A stretch of DNA of 64,000 nt from Aspidapion aeneum (Eukaryota; Arthropoda; Insecta; Coleoptera; Brentidae): positions 207,301,013 to 207,365,012 of the forward strand of contig OY755038.1 in the NCBI GenBank assembly GCA_963576565.1. Reading direction: 5' to 3'. The notes beneath the pieces are model-generated. The model ran no database searches and was not told the DNA's origin. It saw nothing but the letters and a program-made list of their open reading frames with translations. How positions within the stretch are numbered: the first letter of the stretch is position 1; each line of letters opens with the position of its first letter. Below, one piece after another: positions 1 through 10,600 of the stretch. The position numbers were made by a program, and so were the translations under genes.

Positions 1-1385
1 CTAAGCTTCATAGTCTACACCATGTGAAATGTGAAAGCTGCATCATCTCTAATTAAAAATTCTCCACTGATTTTATCTTTATAAAAAGGACAAAAGATAT
101 GACAATCAAGAAGTGTCGATAACAACTCTTCGTTTTAAAAAACATCTTTCGGGCGACAGCATGACAAGACGGCCGTAAAAAGAAGATAAGGAACTAAAAG
201 TCTTCTTAATTTTTAGAGAGGTACCTACAGAATTTATAAAGTTTCGGAAGAATAACACAGCCCCACAAAAACTCGAGGGTTGGATATATGTATTCCCATG
301 TATTTTTCGACGCTGAATCGGATCCCGAGCTCAGAAATGGCCCTGCACGTCTGGAATTGGCCCAGGGGCCAGAAATTGCCTCTACCCACATAGCACAAAA
401 ATCACATCAACGTTAAATTAATGTCAACAAAAATAACAAAGTTTTTGTTTACTTGAAAACAACCGTATACCATGTAATATTTATTTTGTTAAATCTACAT
501 GCTTAAAGATAACTTAAAAACAAGGAGAAATCAAGCTATAAAAATGTACTTTTTGCTGAAGTTTCTGGTGCTGTGTATATAACGTGTTTTTGACCCTCGT
601 TATTTTTATGTACCAAATTCACACTTAAAAAGTCCTCCACAATATGTTCTAAAACGCCACTAGATTAAGATTTTTGAAACCTACTGACTTTCTGCGTCTT
701 GGTCACGTTTTTTTAATAACATTTTTTTAACTTAAAAGAGGCGCGAAAGGAAGTTATAAAAGTTGTTCATTAGTTTAAGAATACAACATTTCAAGACAAT
801 TTTAAAGATGGCCCTCAAGGCAAAACAAAATATATATGTATCTATCTATATACATTATGTTTTTTTTAAAGCTAAACAAGATTTATAAACAGTAAACACT
901 TTCACAGAATATTAATGTGTCTTTATCAGGTTAATAACAGATGCGTCGTGATCGTGGATCAGGGATCAGTCCCTTAACAGGTTTTTGGAGTTAAGAGGCC
1001 AAAGCACTGCCTGATAGATTTCGTCAAAGTGAAAAATCCCGACTATAGGTGGCGATGCTGCTAGTAAAATCTCAACAATATTCGGTGGAAAAGCCATGCA
1101 AGTCGCGTTTTAAAATTCGTGTAGAAAAGGCGTGAATCTAATGAGATTTTAACGTTGATAAAAATCACTTGAAACTAACGTAAAAACATTGCTGTTTTAA
1201 TTTGATAAAGGCGTTATTAAAACGCAGTTTTTAGTAACGTTATTTTTTATAATGTTAATGAATGACCTATTAAGCTTGTTTTCATATATGAAATAAACGT
1301 ATTTTTCTAGCAGCTTTTAAAATCAACGCTGTTTTTCTCACGCCTTTTTTACGTGTTAAACATGTGATTGTGCTATGTGGAAAGG
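1..1385. other. Gene-free AT-rich stretch
   Basis: I see no coding region or RNA gene here. The only structure is a weak inverted pair around an AGAAAAGGCGTGA-like word near 1120 and its complement near 1335-1357, which may be the worn ends of a small TIR element. Frames are short and low in complexity. Confidence 0.5.
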
Positions 1386-2423
1386 CAGTGGCGCACCCAG
1401 AAATACATCTTTGGGAGGGCCCGAAGCCTCTGGAGGGGCCCGAGGCCTCATGATGTCGTATTTAGTGTTGCAAAATTTCCAGAAATATATTTTCGGAAAT
1501 ATTTCCTGAAACATTGGAAATATATGGAAATATTGGAAATATATGAAATATTAAAAAAATAAGAAAAATGGAAATATTTATTTATAAAATCATAACAAAA
1601 CACCGGAAAACTTAGAAGGCTTATACATGGACACAAATCAGGAGTTATTCTTCAAACAAATCTACAAAAATAAGATCAAATTCGTACAACAAAAATCTCA
1701 TTCTTGAGACGCTGCACTATTCACTAGTCGAGCAAGAGGCATATCTTAATCGCTGTCATCAGCATCACACTCAATAACATCGTCTTGCCAATCTACTTCC
1801 TCAAATTCTTCAATAGTATCGGAAATAAAAATTGTTCTATAGTAAGTTTAATGCTTATAGGGGCCTATCCTTAAATTACGTAATGCTCAAGGGGGGATTA
1901 TGGCCTTGCGATACACTCCCATATGGCACTAATTAAAACAACGTTAAAAACACACACTTTTTTAAGTTTAATAGGTTGCTTTTTAACTTAATTTTAAAAC
2001 CACGTTAAAATCACACCGAAATAACGTGGTTTTGAAAATAACGTTAAAAAGCGACCTATTAAACTTAAAAAAGTTTGTGTATTTAACGTTGTTTTGATTT
2101 GTGGTATGTGGGTCAATGTTATTTTAATGTGTTTTTTCTTGAAAATGCGTTAAGGGGGGTGGGGGTCAAAAATCCTGAATTAATTTAAGGACGCTCCCTA
2201 AGTTTACAAAATATAAAATATAATATTTTTTTAAATATTTCCAATATTCCCAATATTTCCGAGACACCTTCGGAAATTTCCAATATTTCCATTTCCATGA
2301 TTTACATAACTAGTCATATTTCATGCTATTTTTTGTGTTTATTCATAAAATATGTTGAAAATATCTTAAACAATTTAAGGTTGGGGGGGCGGGTCCGGAG
2401 GCTCCCCCCTGGGTACGCCCATG
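1386..2423. mobile_element. hAT-like MITE, split by a later insertion
   Basis: The left end CAGTGGCGCACCC and the right end GGGTACGCCCATG are inverted copies of each other. The outer parts (about 1386-1470 and 2297-2423) match the G/C-tract MITE family also seen at 10354, 21279, 46460 and 54946. The middle, roughly 1475-2296, is foreign. It is rich in GGAAATATT words whose complements recur near 2225-2298, and it carries another small TIR element. The family gives 8-bp duplications at other sites here, but this copy shows no clean duplication, so its borders are less certain. Confidence 0.65.
1860..2199. mobile_element. Small TIR element with foldback core
   Basis: Ends GGGGCCTATCCTTAAATT and AATTTAAGGACGCTCCCT are imperfect inverted repeats of about 20 bp. 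The core (about 1918-2112) is a foldback: the arm around 1930-2010 recurs inverted at 2022-2110, with AACGTT-rich words and a centre near 2015. No coding capacity. Superfamily not assigned. Confidence 0.65.
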
Positions 2424-2997
2424 AAAAAGGACTAACAGCAGAATATTTATTCCGAGAAATTAATAAACTCAACGATTTCTAAAATTAAAAACAAATCAAA
2501 TGCAGCAAATTCTCAAAATAATAATCCGTTGGGTGTTATTAACATTCCATATATTCCAGGGATTTCAGAAAACCTAAGGCGAATAGCCAAACACTATAAA
2601 ATAAAAACAGCATTTTTATCGGGAAATACGATAAGGAGTTTTGTAACTTAAACAAAATTAGAAAATTCCTCATGTAATAAGGAATGTATTTAACAAGTCC
2701 CGTATTCCCTAAATGATGAGTAAATGAACATCTAAAAAGTACCCAATTTGGGGGTATTGAAAAATCCGGTTTAGCGGATCATGCATGATCACAGGATTCA
2801 ACGTTCACAAGGATGCAAAGTTCTGAAGCTAAAATTTTACACAAGAAGTCGCATTAGCGAAAACGAAGTTTATTGAAGCTGCATTTATAACGCAGATAAA
2901 AAAAGTTTTCAGTAAACCAAGCACGGACATACCAAACATATGGAAATCACTCCTTAACGAAAACAAACGTCTAAAAATATAAAAAAAAATTTAATAA
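2424..2997 (+). pseudogene. Penelope-like element 3' coding fragment, degenerate
   Basis: This stretch aligns over its whole length with the better-preserved PLE copy at about 6048-6620 (shared word TTCCGAGAAATTAATAAAC near 2450 and 6072). It covers the linker and GIY-YIG endonuclease region but has many stops and deletions; the segment that encodes the CxCGKSYVGET core in the other copy is largely lost near 2700. Its expected 3' tail lies 1.2 kb away at 4221-4340, so the copy was split by later insertions (2998-4220). It is non-functional. Confidence 0.8.
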
Positions 2998-3223
2998 AAA
3001 AAACACCCAATTGCTAAATTTACTTGTAACTACTAGTCGCGTTTGGGTACAAAATTGATAGGTATACATATAATGTACGACATGCTTCAACTTTTAGTTT
3101 TGATGCCCAAAGCGCACTTACGAAATTATACAGATTTGTATTTTCATGAATCAGGTTATTGGGTAATTTTGTACCCAACTGCGACTAGTAGTTACAAGTA
3201 AATTTAGCAGTTGTTGTTTTTTT
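2998..3223. mobile_element. TIR element of about 225 bp with 55-bp ends
   Basis: The arm at 3002-3057 (starting AACACCCAATTGCTAAATTT) returns inverted at 3166-3219. Between them is a short spacer with no frame. A longer relative with the same ends and spacer is at 8838-10600. Inserted in the degenerate PLE copy. No clear target duplication seen; superfamily unknown. Confidence 0.75.
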
Positions 3224-3769
3224 ATTTTTTAATGTTTTTATTTCCAACTTTCGCTTTATATTTGTGAAGGTTATAGCTATAACTATTACTAATAAGGATG
3301 GTGGGGATGAGAGAGGGAGATGCGGGGAGGGGGGGGGGTGGAGAACTAGTAAAATGATGTTGGAAAAAAATCTGAAAGCGTATGCAAAAATATTTTTTGA
3401 AATCGCTCTATTTTTGATAAAATTATGCGAATATGGTTTTTGAATAGGGTGGGGGGAATGACAGGAGGGGAGATGGGTGGGAGCAGGGAGGACTACAAAG
3501 TAACTGCAGCAAATTAGAGGACATTTGCAATATGTAATCAAAGGAATTTCAATAAAATCGCCTGAAATTTAGATAATTTGTATGTCTTAAAGCCTACATC
3601 ATGTGACAAAATGGCGTCTGAAGACCGCCATGTTGATTCCTGTTTCAGTAGCAATTCAACGACGCCTTTTTTGTGAAAATCGGTTCAGCCATTTAACCTC
3701 TAGCGTGACACAAACATACATATTTACTTACATACATACAACAATCAAAAACCATTACCCTTCCTTTCG
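3224..3769. other. Non-coding interval
   Basis: Pyrimidine/purine-biased DNA with a G-rich stretch at 3300-3350. It includes a word AAAATCGGTTCAGCC at about 3677, which recurs near 8560 and is a common tail motif of arthropod dispersed repeats. I see no gene. Confidence 0.45.
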
Positions 3770-4200
3770 CCCCGAACCGAACCGTTCCAATACCCACGGT
3801 AACTGCCCATTCATGATGCACACATGACGGCCTTGGGGTCTTTAAGCAAAAAAGACCTGCTTGGTTGCTTTCAAAGACATATGCATATTATTTCCATATA
3901 GTACGTATTATTGCAATACCTACGGTACCTTACGATGCAGAATGCAAACATATTTGAAATAGCAATATCAATGGACACTAAGTCTATCCTTTTTGCGATC
4001 ATTAAGTTAAAATGTCCTGATTGTTTATACTTTAAACATGCATATTATTTTACTCGTGTATTCGTCATGTAAAATCATCGGCTCACAGTTGACAAAAACT
4101 CTATCTATGTAAATTTGGTTCATAATCTGTGCATTTTTCGTACCTTTATTTCTGAATGTTTGCATCAAACGCCAACCATTGTGTAAATAGGTAACAGGGA
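3770..4200. repeat. Dispersed repeat, inverted partner of 28555-28935
   Basis: The run from GGTAACTGCCCATTCATGAT through TGCATCAAACGCCAACC is repeated in reverse complement at 28555-28935, about 25 kb away. Marked blocks include TATTGCAATACCTACGGTACC here and its complement near 28780-28800. No coding potential; it lies between the two pieces of the first PLE copy, so it is probably a mobile element. Confidence 0.7.
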
Positions 4201-4220
4201 GTACGTAAGATTACGTATAT

Positions 4221-4340
4221 GGCGGCCCGTCATACCTGACTACACACCAAGTAGTATAAGTACCAGTAGTAGCATGTAGATTGAATTGTTTAGTGTCCCT
4301 TGAAAACGTCGTGTTTTAAAATAAATTTCAAACAAAAATT
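4221..4340 (+). repeat. PLE 3' tail remnant
   Basis: Matches the 3' tail of the second PLE copy (6640-6770): both carry ACACCAAGTAGTATAAGTA followed by AACGTCGTGTTTT and an A/T-rich end. It is the displaced 3' end of the fragment at 2424-2997. Confidence 0.75.
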
Positions 4341-4556
4341 ATAATTTTTTTCATGTATTTTATTAATTCTGTGTTGGTTCCGCCTAAACTTGCATCAGAG
4401 ATTCTATTCTTGCATATTATGCATCCCATATCGTTCACATAAATTTCATGGCTTACTAATTAAGATGTGGTTTTATCTTGACAGCTAGATTTTGTTCTCT
4501 CTGTTGGACATTTTAAATATGCCTTTTATTCTCAGTCGTTTTCTTTATCGAACATG
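4341..4556. other. Short non-coding interval
   Basis: AT-rich spacer between the PLE tail and a hAT MITE. The last eight bases (4549-4556) are the left target duplication of that MITE. Confidence 0.5.
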
Positions 4557-4824
4557 CAGCGGCGTTGCGTGGGGGGGGCGCGGGGGGTTCGTCGCCCCCC
4601 CCCCCCCCGCCCCGAGGGTAGTGGCGCCCCATAGGTGGCCGAAGCGCCCTCAGCTTTATTAAGTCGGGCCGGTATTTTTGTTTTTTTTTGGTCGCAAGAT
4701 TTGTGAGAGGCGCCTTTTTGACCTTTTTGTTGTTTTTTGCCACAAGATTTTTCATCAGTTTTCAGAGGCGCCCTTTTTAGCTGTCGCCCCCCCCCCCCGC
4801 CCTTTCGGGCACGCTACGCCGCTG
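4557..4824. mobile_element. hAT-type MITE with 8-bp duplication
   Basis: Terminal inverted repeats CAGCGGCGT and ACGCCGCTG bound a 268-bp element with long C and G tracts. The 8 bases CGAACATG occur immediately before (4549-4556) and after (4825-4832), the signature of hAT integration. A longer relative with the same ends is at 26342-26743. Open frames across it are artefacts of the G/C tracts. Confidence 0.9.
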
Positions 4825-4930
4825 CGAACATGCTTTCATCTTGAAATATTTTTTCTTAGGCAGGAAGCAAAGGTAACACACTACACTTTTAGAATGTTTT
4901 TAATGATAAAAAAGACAGCTTTTTAAAAGG

Positions 4931-5003
4931 GAACGAAACAATTCGCCGCCGCCGATTCACCGCCGACTCAACCAGCCGGCGGGATAACTTGGCGCCGCAT
5001 GGT
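4931..5003. repeat. GC-rich CCGCCG repeat block
   Basis: A string of ATTCGCCGCCGCCGATTC-like words ending in a GGATAACTTGGCGCCGC-like word. A related block is at about 35890-35992, so this is a dispersed family rather than a unique CpG feature. Confidence 0.5.
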
Positions 5004-5281
5004 GGAATGACTCTGTGTTACATGTTGGACATTGGGTACAAAATCATAATCATTTTCCAGTGATAAAAATTATAGTGTTGCATTTGTAAATAGTTGCTTT
5101 ATTTCGTTTTAATAATTTTTTGAAAATTTTTGTCCGTACATTTATTATACAGGGTGAAAGTAAAGAGTTCCTAAGTTGACAAAATTCAAGGAATATTTTT
5201 ACTATATTATAAATTATGTAACACAAAACTTTATAGGCTTTTTATTATTTGATTGATTTTTTTATATTTTTTGATACGGTA
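5004..5281. other. Non-coding interval
   Basis: AT-rich sequence upstream of the PLE rearrangement; no frame or motif recognised. Confidence 0.4.
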
Positions 5282-5585
5282 TTAGGGTAAATGGTGCTTT
5301 ATATTTGCTATACATTTTATTGTGGTTATTACATTATTGGTGAGTTTACACTTATATAAAGAATACCATTTTTTTATAAAAGTACCTATAAAAAATCGCC
5401 CAGGAACGCCCGCAAAACTGTTTATAAAATCTAATAAAAGAAAATGTCTACTATCATAATTTAAAAAAATTGTTTGTTTGAAACTCGTAGACAATGATTG
5501 TGTAGAATTAAAATTTCGGACTTCCATTGTCTTTATTTATTTTGCTACCACTGGCGAAAGAGATGAACCCATTGGGAGTCCATCA
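5282..5585 (-). pseudogene. Inverted PLE segment (5' ORF start joined to RT fragment)
   Basis: Read on the minus strand, 5585 to 5544 is the RT block encoding the residues around SSLSPVVA. This is followed directly by the PLE tail word AAATAAATAAAGACAATGG (5520-5541) and then an 81-codon open frame starting MEVRNFNST (5527 down to 5282). The plus-oriented copy downstream has the same GACAATGGAAGT junction after its own 3' tail (6770). This segment therefore looks like the end of one PLE unit followed by the start of the next, inverted and internally deleted. The 81-residue frame is not something I recognise on its own. Confidence 0.6.
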
Positions 5586-5640
5586 TTTTTTTTTTTTTTG
5601 ATGGACTCCCAATGGATTCGTCTCTTTCGCCAGTGGTAGC
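5544..5640. repeat. 42-bp inverted repeat at the head-to-head PLE junction
   Basis: Arms 5544-5585 and 5599-5640 are inverted copies (GCTACCACTGGCGAAAGAGA at the left edge), separated by a run of T. Both arms encode the same RT motif, on opposite strands. Confidence 0.9.
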
Positions 5641-5929
5641 AACCATCTACATGGAGTGGTTCGAGGACCATGCGATCAACACAGCAAGAGTCAAACCAAA
5701 ACTATGGCTACGATACATGGATGACACATTTATTATATGGCCGGAAAATGATGACGAACTACTGAATTTTCTACACCATTTAAACGGTATTCGACCAACA
5801 ATCAAGTGCACCATGGAAATTGAAAAAGATTCGGCCTTACCTTTTTTGGATGTTCTTGTCAAACGATTAGACAGAAACACAACCGAACCACTGTATATAG
5901 GAAACCTACACACACGGGACATTACCTAA
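5599..5929 (+). pseudogene. PLE reverse transcriptase, C-terminal half
   Basis: A 105-residue frame starting at the ATG at 5612 carries two classic Penelope RT blocks: SSLSPVVATIYMEWFE (residues about 3-18) and the catalytic motif RYMDDTFIIW (about 34-43), whose two aspartates bind the metal ions. It continues into the thumb region and ends at a premature stop. Just before the stop, the reading shifts by one base into the frame that continues to 6657 with a THTGHYLNF motif. The protein would copy RNA into DNA at the integration site. The N-terminal RT fingers are missing because the copy is cut at the inverted junction. Non-functional. Confidence 0.85.
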
Positions 5930-6657
5930 ATTTTAAGTCTAATGATTCTGTTGCTACAAAACAAGGAGTTATAAGAAGTTTGTATTTAAGAGCCGTAAAT
6001 ATTTGTAGTAATAATGAAGAATTAACCACAGAAATTAACAACATTAAAAAGGACTTACAACAGAATGGTTATTCCGAGAAATTAATAAACTCAACGATAT
6101 TTAAAATTAAAAACAAACTAAATGTACCAAATTCCCAAAATAATAATCCATTAGGTGTTATTAACATTCCATATCTTCAAGGGATTTCAGAAAACATGAG
6201 ACGAATAGCTAAACACTATAATATAAAAACAGTATTTTCTTCGGGAAATGCGATAAGAAGTTTTGTAACTAAAACAAAACCAGACAATCCCTCAAATAAT
6301 AAGGAATGTATTTACCAAATCCGGTGTGAGTGTGGTAAATCATATGTAGGTGAAACGAAACGCCCCCTTCAGGTTAGAGTAAATGAACATCTAAAATGTA
6401 CCCAATTAGGGGATATTGAAAAATCCGGTTTAGCAGATCATGCATGGTCAAATGATCACAGGATTCAGTGGTCAGAAGCTAAAGTTTTACATAAGGAGTC
6501 GCATTGGCGAAAACGAAAGTTTATTGAAGCTGCGTTTATAATGCAGAATAAAGAAATTTTCAGTCAACCAAGCACGGACATACCAAACATATGGAAACCA
6601 CTCCTTAAGAAAAACAGGCGTCTTAGGATTAAAAAGGGGGCGGGTCGTCACACCTGA
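5905..6657 (+). pseudogene. PLE C-terminal region with GIY-YIG endonuclease
   Basis: Open from about 5905 to the stop at 6657. The first ATG of this frame is at 5980, but the reading clearly continues from the RT frame upstream. The GIY-YIG nuclease is visible as CIYQIRCECGKSYVGETKRP, followed by VRVNEHLK (catalytic Arg and following helix), then HAWSNDHRI and KRKFIEAAFI, where the glutamate is the likely metal ligand. Such PLE nucleases nick target DNA to prime reverse transcription. This module is unbroken over about 225 codons although the RT upstream is truncated. Near-copies in this window: 2424-2997 (degenerate). Confidence 0.88.
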
Positions 6658-6790
6658 CTGCACACCAAGTAGTATAAGTAGTATCCTAGAGACTAGATTG
6701 TTTAGTTTACACTTGATAACGGTTAGAGATACTTACTAATTGAAACGTCGTGTTTTTAAAATAAATAAAGACAATGGAAGTACGAAATTT
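6658..6790 (+). repeat. PLE 3' tail, hammerhead-like words
   Basis: Follows the GIY-YIG stop and ends AAACGTCGTGTTTTTAAAAT then GACAATGGAAGT, the same junction used by the inverted copy at 5520. A TTGATAA...GAAACGTC arrangement at about 6713-6752 resembles a decayed hammerhead core (expected CTGANGA...GAAA) with a possible stem between, but key positions differ, so I do not call a working ribozyme. Confidence 0.5.
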
Positions 6791-8837
6791 TATTTCTTTT
6801 AAAAAAATTGGCTGCTCCTAGCTGCCACCTTTTAAGAAAATATCGATCTAAATTAGAGTTTAATATTATGGATCTAGAAAATTTAACAAATTATTGCAAA
6901 ATTTAATATGCCAAGAAAAAGATCTTGCTCCATTTTCTGAAAAATTATGTAAGTTTTGTAACAGACTATATTCTAAATGGAATGCTTCTTCTAGAACATC
7001 GTCAAAAATTTTTCAACAAAATGGCTTAAAATCTTAGCTCCGGGGGGGGGGGGGGTCCCAGGCTCCCTCTTATATACACCATTGAAAGCTTCTGTCAAGT
7101 CGTTTTAAAAATGGCGAAAGTCAGTCAGAAGAAAAGTGTGCAAAATCTTATGTTGGATCTGTAAAGTTTTTGGGGGGGGGGGGGTTGTGTTTTCAATTTT
7201 GGGGAGGGGGCAAACTCGGCCTCTCCGTTTTTGAAGGCTCGAAAACATAATATAATATTTTGTAAACATTGCCGTCGTACATAGTATTTTAGGAAATATT
7301 TTGAAGCTTATTCGACCACTTATACCTCGACTAACAGCTCGAGGTCACTTTTTTTTTTATATTGGATCACTAAATAATTCATTTTAAACATTCCTGACTA
7401 CAAAGGAATACATCCATTGCACTGTGGGACTTTATCGCATCTTTTTGTGCTTCTGCCCCACTGTGCGCCGCGCTTTACTGAACCCAAATTTTGTGCACCG
7501 TGGATGTTATGTCGCATTCTAATTACGACATATAGAAAGAGAGGACGACATGTCCCTATAGAATTTTACAGTACACATAATCTGGGCCTTACTTCGGTTC
7601 GTGCGCTTGCGAATCAATTGCGGCGATCGATGCCGCCCGCATCACCGTGATGCCACCCGCGTCAACGGTTACCGTTCGCTGTTATCTGCACCTTAAATTA
7701 GTGCACTGAGACAACTCGACGAATTCGTAGTTACTCGATAACCCAAAATGTTGAGTGTGACACTAAAAAAAAAATTTGCCTGCGCCGCAATTTTTTTTGG
7801 TGTGCACCCCCCCACCACGCGACGCCACTGATAGTTCGTTAACGTTAAAGTTTACCGCGACCAAAAAGTTCCGGACTAAAAATCTCTTGCCTCCATTAAT
7901 CTGGAGAGTAGAGTCTGTACTTAAAAATTCCTAGAATATTCGTATTTGGTAATATATGCAATTAACTGATCGTTGCACCCAAACCATTTAATAGTAACAT
8001 TGTTGTAACATTCTTGCCGGTTATAAAGTTTAATTTTACGGTCGGCATGTTGAAATTACAGGAATAATTTCAACGGTCATTAAAATTTTATATCAAGCAA
8101 ACTTAGCAGTAATATCGTTATAATGCCTACTTATAATAGAGCATACATACAACACACATGCCTAGTCGGGAAGCCAAATAAAATATATTTTTTTTGTACT
8201 TTGAGGATAAAAATTGCAGTTTTGCCTTCGCTATGATCGTGCTAGAAACTTTTCGGCTCAGGATAAAAGTACCACTTTTATCACTTGGTATATAATATAC
8301 TTTTAATCTCTACATATGTAAAATACAGTGTAAAAATTATCGCTAAATTTGCTGGAGCTGGAGTAGATCGGTAGATCAAAAAATTAACTCTGGCATTGTT
8401 CCTTCCATTGTTTTTGGCGATGTTATATAAAGCGCGATGCATACGTACGACTATACAAAGTTAAAATTAAAATTTTCTTAAATGTTTTTCACTTCTTAAG
8501 TTAATATAATAGTGCCAAAACCGCCCTATCCTGGGGTGTCTATGACACCTTTCTCGTCAAAATCGGTTCAGCCGTTTCTTTCTTCCTTTCGCCATGATGC
8601 AGTTAGGAAAGAAATCACGCTTTAAGATTTTTTTCAACACCATTTTACTCCTCCCTCTCCCCACCCCACCTTCACTCAATGTTTGTAGAAACGCACTTAT
8701 CTACCCTTTTATTTAGGCATATTTCAATGTTTGACACAAATGCATGGCTTAGGTAATAACAATTAGGTACCTTGATTTAGTTAAATGAATGGCTGAAGGA
8801 ATTAAATCTAAAAGTTGGAAAAAAATAAATAAATAAA
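6791..8837. other. Gene-free interval
   Basis: No coding region recognised. Contains G-tracts near 7040 and 7175. A GCGACGCCACTG end at about 7818-7830 could be the right terminus of a worn hAT MITE. The dispersed-repeat word AAAATCGGTTCAGCCGTTTC is at about 8558. The 77-residue frame at 7417-7650 has no recognisable feature. Confidence 0.45.
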
Positions 8838-9035
8838 AAACACACATAACTGCTAAATCTAGTTGTACCTAGTCGCAGTTGGGTAGTAGTAGTAGTAGTA
8901 GTGGGGGGGTTGACCCGCAGGTCTGACAAGTAGGCCAGAGTAGGCCCTTTTTGCCATGCCCCAAGTCTGTCCCTTAACCCACTCTCTGCACTTCCCTTTG
9001 ATGGTCGGGTAACTCAATTGGCCTTCCTGTTCTCT

Positions 9036-9572
9036 TTACAAAGTCCAGTAAGTCTGCCCATTTGAGCATGTGCAGTTCTTCCTCGCTCCGAGTGCCTGTT
9101 GTCTCATCCTTGCGTAGGCCTCACATTCTGCCACGAGGTGTCTTGATGTCTCTTCTTCCTGTCCACAGGCTGGGCAGGTAGGGTCATTCTCGACTCCTAT
9201 ACGTGTTATGTGCCTCCTCAACCGGTTATATCCGGTTAGAGTACCTATCAGCAGTCCGAGGTCTTTTCGTGTTCGTCCCAGCATCCATCTAATTCTGGTT
9301 GCTTTTGGACGGTCTACGAATTCTCTGGTCTGTCTGCAACCCGTTCCTGTTTCCCAGGAGTTCAAAGCGCGTCCTGGGCCCATTTGTTGAGTCCGCTTTG
9401 CACTTGTCTTTTTGTCACGCCCAAAAGTGACTCCGGTCTTACATAGGCGGTTCCTGCCCCGAGTCGTGCGAGTTCGTCCGCCTTCTCGTTGCCTGGTACC
9501 CCCGTATGTCCCGGAACCCAAACCAGCGTCACCCGTTTGCCATCGCTTAGGATCTCCAGCGCCTCTGCGCAT
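9036..9572 (-). pseudogene. LINE ORF2 C-terminal tail with zinc-binding motif
   Basis: Continuation of the LINE protein after the frameshift. The meaningful part begins about 9420. It has the block LLIGTLTGYNRLRRHITRIG and a CPACGQEEETSRHLVAEC motif (Cys-x2-Cys...His...Cys), the usual CCHC tail that follows RNase H in this LINE group. The first third of the frame overlaps RNase H in the wrong frame and is a shadow. Confidence 0.85.
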
Positions 9573-10133
9573 TCTTCCACCAAGCCGTCAGCAATCTTGG
9601 GTGCGTTTAGCGCCTTCAGGGTGGCTTGACTGTCAGAGCATATATACATAAGCTCCTCTTCGCTGTTCCCAACCTCTTTTAGGGTTGCCGCCATTATTAT
9701 GGCGTAGACTTCTGCTTGAAAAACAGTAGCCTGCTCACCGAGCGAGTAGCTCTTCTGAACTTCTAGTTTTTCCACGTATACTCCCGCTCCTGTGGTTTGC
9801 CTCTCTGATAGTTTGGATCCATCAGTGTAGCAAACTAAAGCGCTCTCCTCAAACATCATTTCGTCTCTCTGCCGCGCTTCCCTGCCTGGGATGTGGATTT
9901 TGTACCCCTTCTCGAGCCTCCAAGGTGCGTGTGCTCTGCTGACCGTCATTGACGTGAGGGGGATTTCTCTAATTGTCAGCTCTTCTATAGCTAGATGACC
10001 AGCTGTTACCCCCCTTCCTCTCCACTGACCCGTGTCCCTTAGACGTAGGTAGGTCCCCATCGCCTCCCTCTTGATCCAAGTTGGTAGCGATGGTAGTCCC
10101 AGAATTGTCTCTAGGGCCAGGATCGGTTCAGTT
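9362..10133 (-). pseudogene. LINE RNase H domain
   Basis: The minus frame from 10133 to 9362 (it opens further upstream in target-site sequence, which is not part of the gene) ends in an RNase HI domain. Acidic residues are in place: CYTDGSK (first Asp), VFQAEVYAI (Glu), CSDSQATLKAL (second Asp) and HTGVPGNEKADELARL (last Asp). Upstream residues include the linker IKREAMGTYLRLRDTGQW that joins the RT thumb to RNase H in LINEs with this domain layout. The reading is cut by a frameshift near 9400-9570, after which the protein tail continues in another frame. RNase H would remove the RNA strand during cDNA synthesis. It resembles the R1/LOA/I-type group; exact clade not determined. Confidence 0.88.
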
Positions 10134-10353
10134 GCAGTTGGGTACAAAATTACCCAATAACCTGATTCATGAAAATACAAATCTCTATAATTTCGCAGGT
10201 GGGCTAGGCATCAAAACTAAAAGTTAAAGCATGTCGTACATACTACATTATACCCTGACACTGCATTTAAACTAGTGCAAATCCATGGGCCATCACGTGA
10301 TGCGTTTTTTTAATCGGGGTGGGCATGCATTGGTGGAAACAGGGTATTATAGG

Positions 10354-10527
10354 CAGTGGCCTGGGGGGACCGCCCTCCCCCCGAAGCTAAGATTTTTTTG
10401 GATATTTTCCACATATTTCATGAATACAAACATAAAATAGCATAAAATACAGCCTCATGCGGTCTCGCCCCCCCCCCCCAAAACTGTCTCGGGCCCACCC
10501 CGAAACTTTTTTCTATTTACGCCACTG
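10354..10527. mobile_element. hAT-type MITE, 174 bp
   Basis: Ends CAGTGGC and GCCACTG. Flanks ATTATAGG (10346-10353) and ATTATCGG (10528-10535) are an 8-bp target duplication with one change. The interior has a TTTCATGAATACAA word flanked by G and C tracts, as in the copy at 54946. Inserted in the right part of the TIR element 8838-10600. Confidence 0.88.
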
Positions 10528-10600
10528 ATTATCGGTATACCTATCAATTTGGACCCAACTGCGACCAGTAGCTACAAGTAGATTTAGCATTTGGGTGTTT

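Larger units (their letters stand above)
8886..10133 (-). mobile_element. 5'-truncated LINE fragment with 11-bp duplication
   Basis: A minus-strand non-LTR retrotransposon 3' part. The 11 bases GCAGTTGGGTA flank it exactly (8875-8885 and 10134-10144) and its 3' end is a short trinucleotide tail, seen as GTAGTAGTAGTAG on the plus strand at 8883-8902. The relative without an insertion (near 3050 and 3170) confirms that the target was the TIR element. Confidence 0.88.
8838..10600. mobile_element. TIR element enlarged by nested insertions
   Basis: The left end (8838-8885) and right end (about 10545-10600) match the 55-bp arms of the element at 2998-3223 and are inverted to each other. The internal spacer words of that element reappear at 10145-10240 and 10535-10555. 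Inside sit a LINE fragment (8886-10133) and a hAT MITE (10354-10527), which explains the 1.76-kb length. Confidence 0.75.

Noticed and set aside
206..391. 61-codon minus frame at the window start
   Set aside because: No motif or conservation evidence; chance length.
4513..4926. 80-residue frames over C/G tracts
   Set aside because: They lie in a hAT MITE with an exact 8-bp duplication; Pro/Gly runs are tract artefacts.
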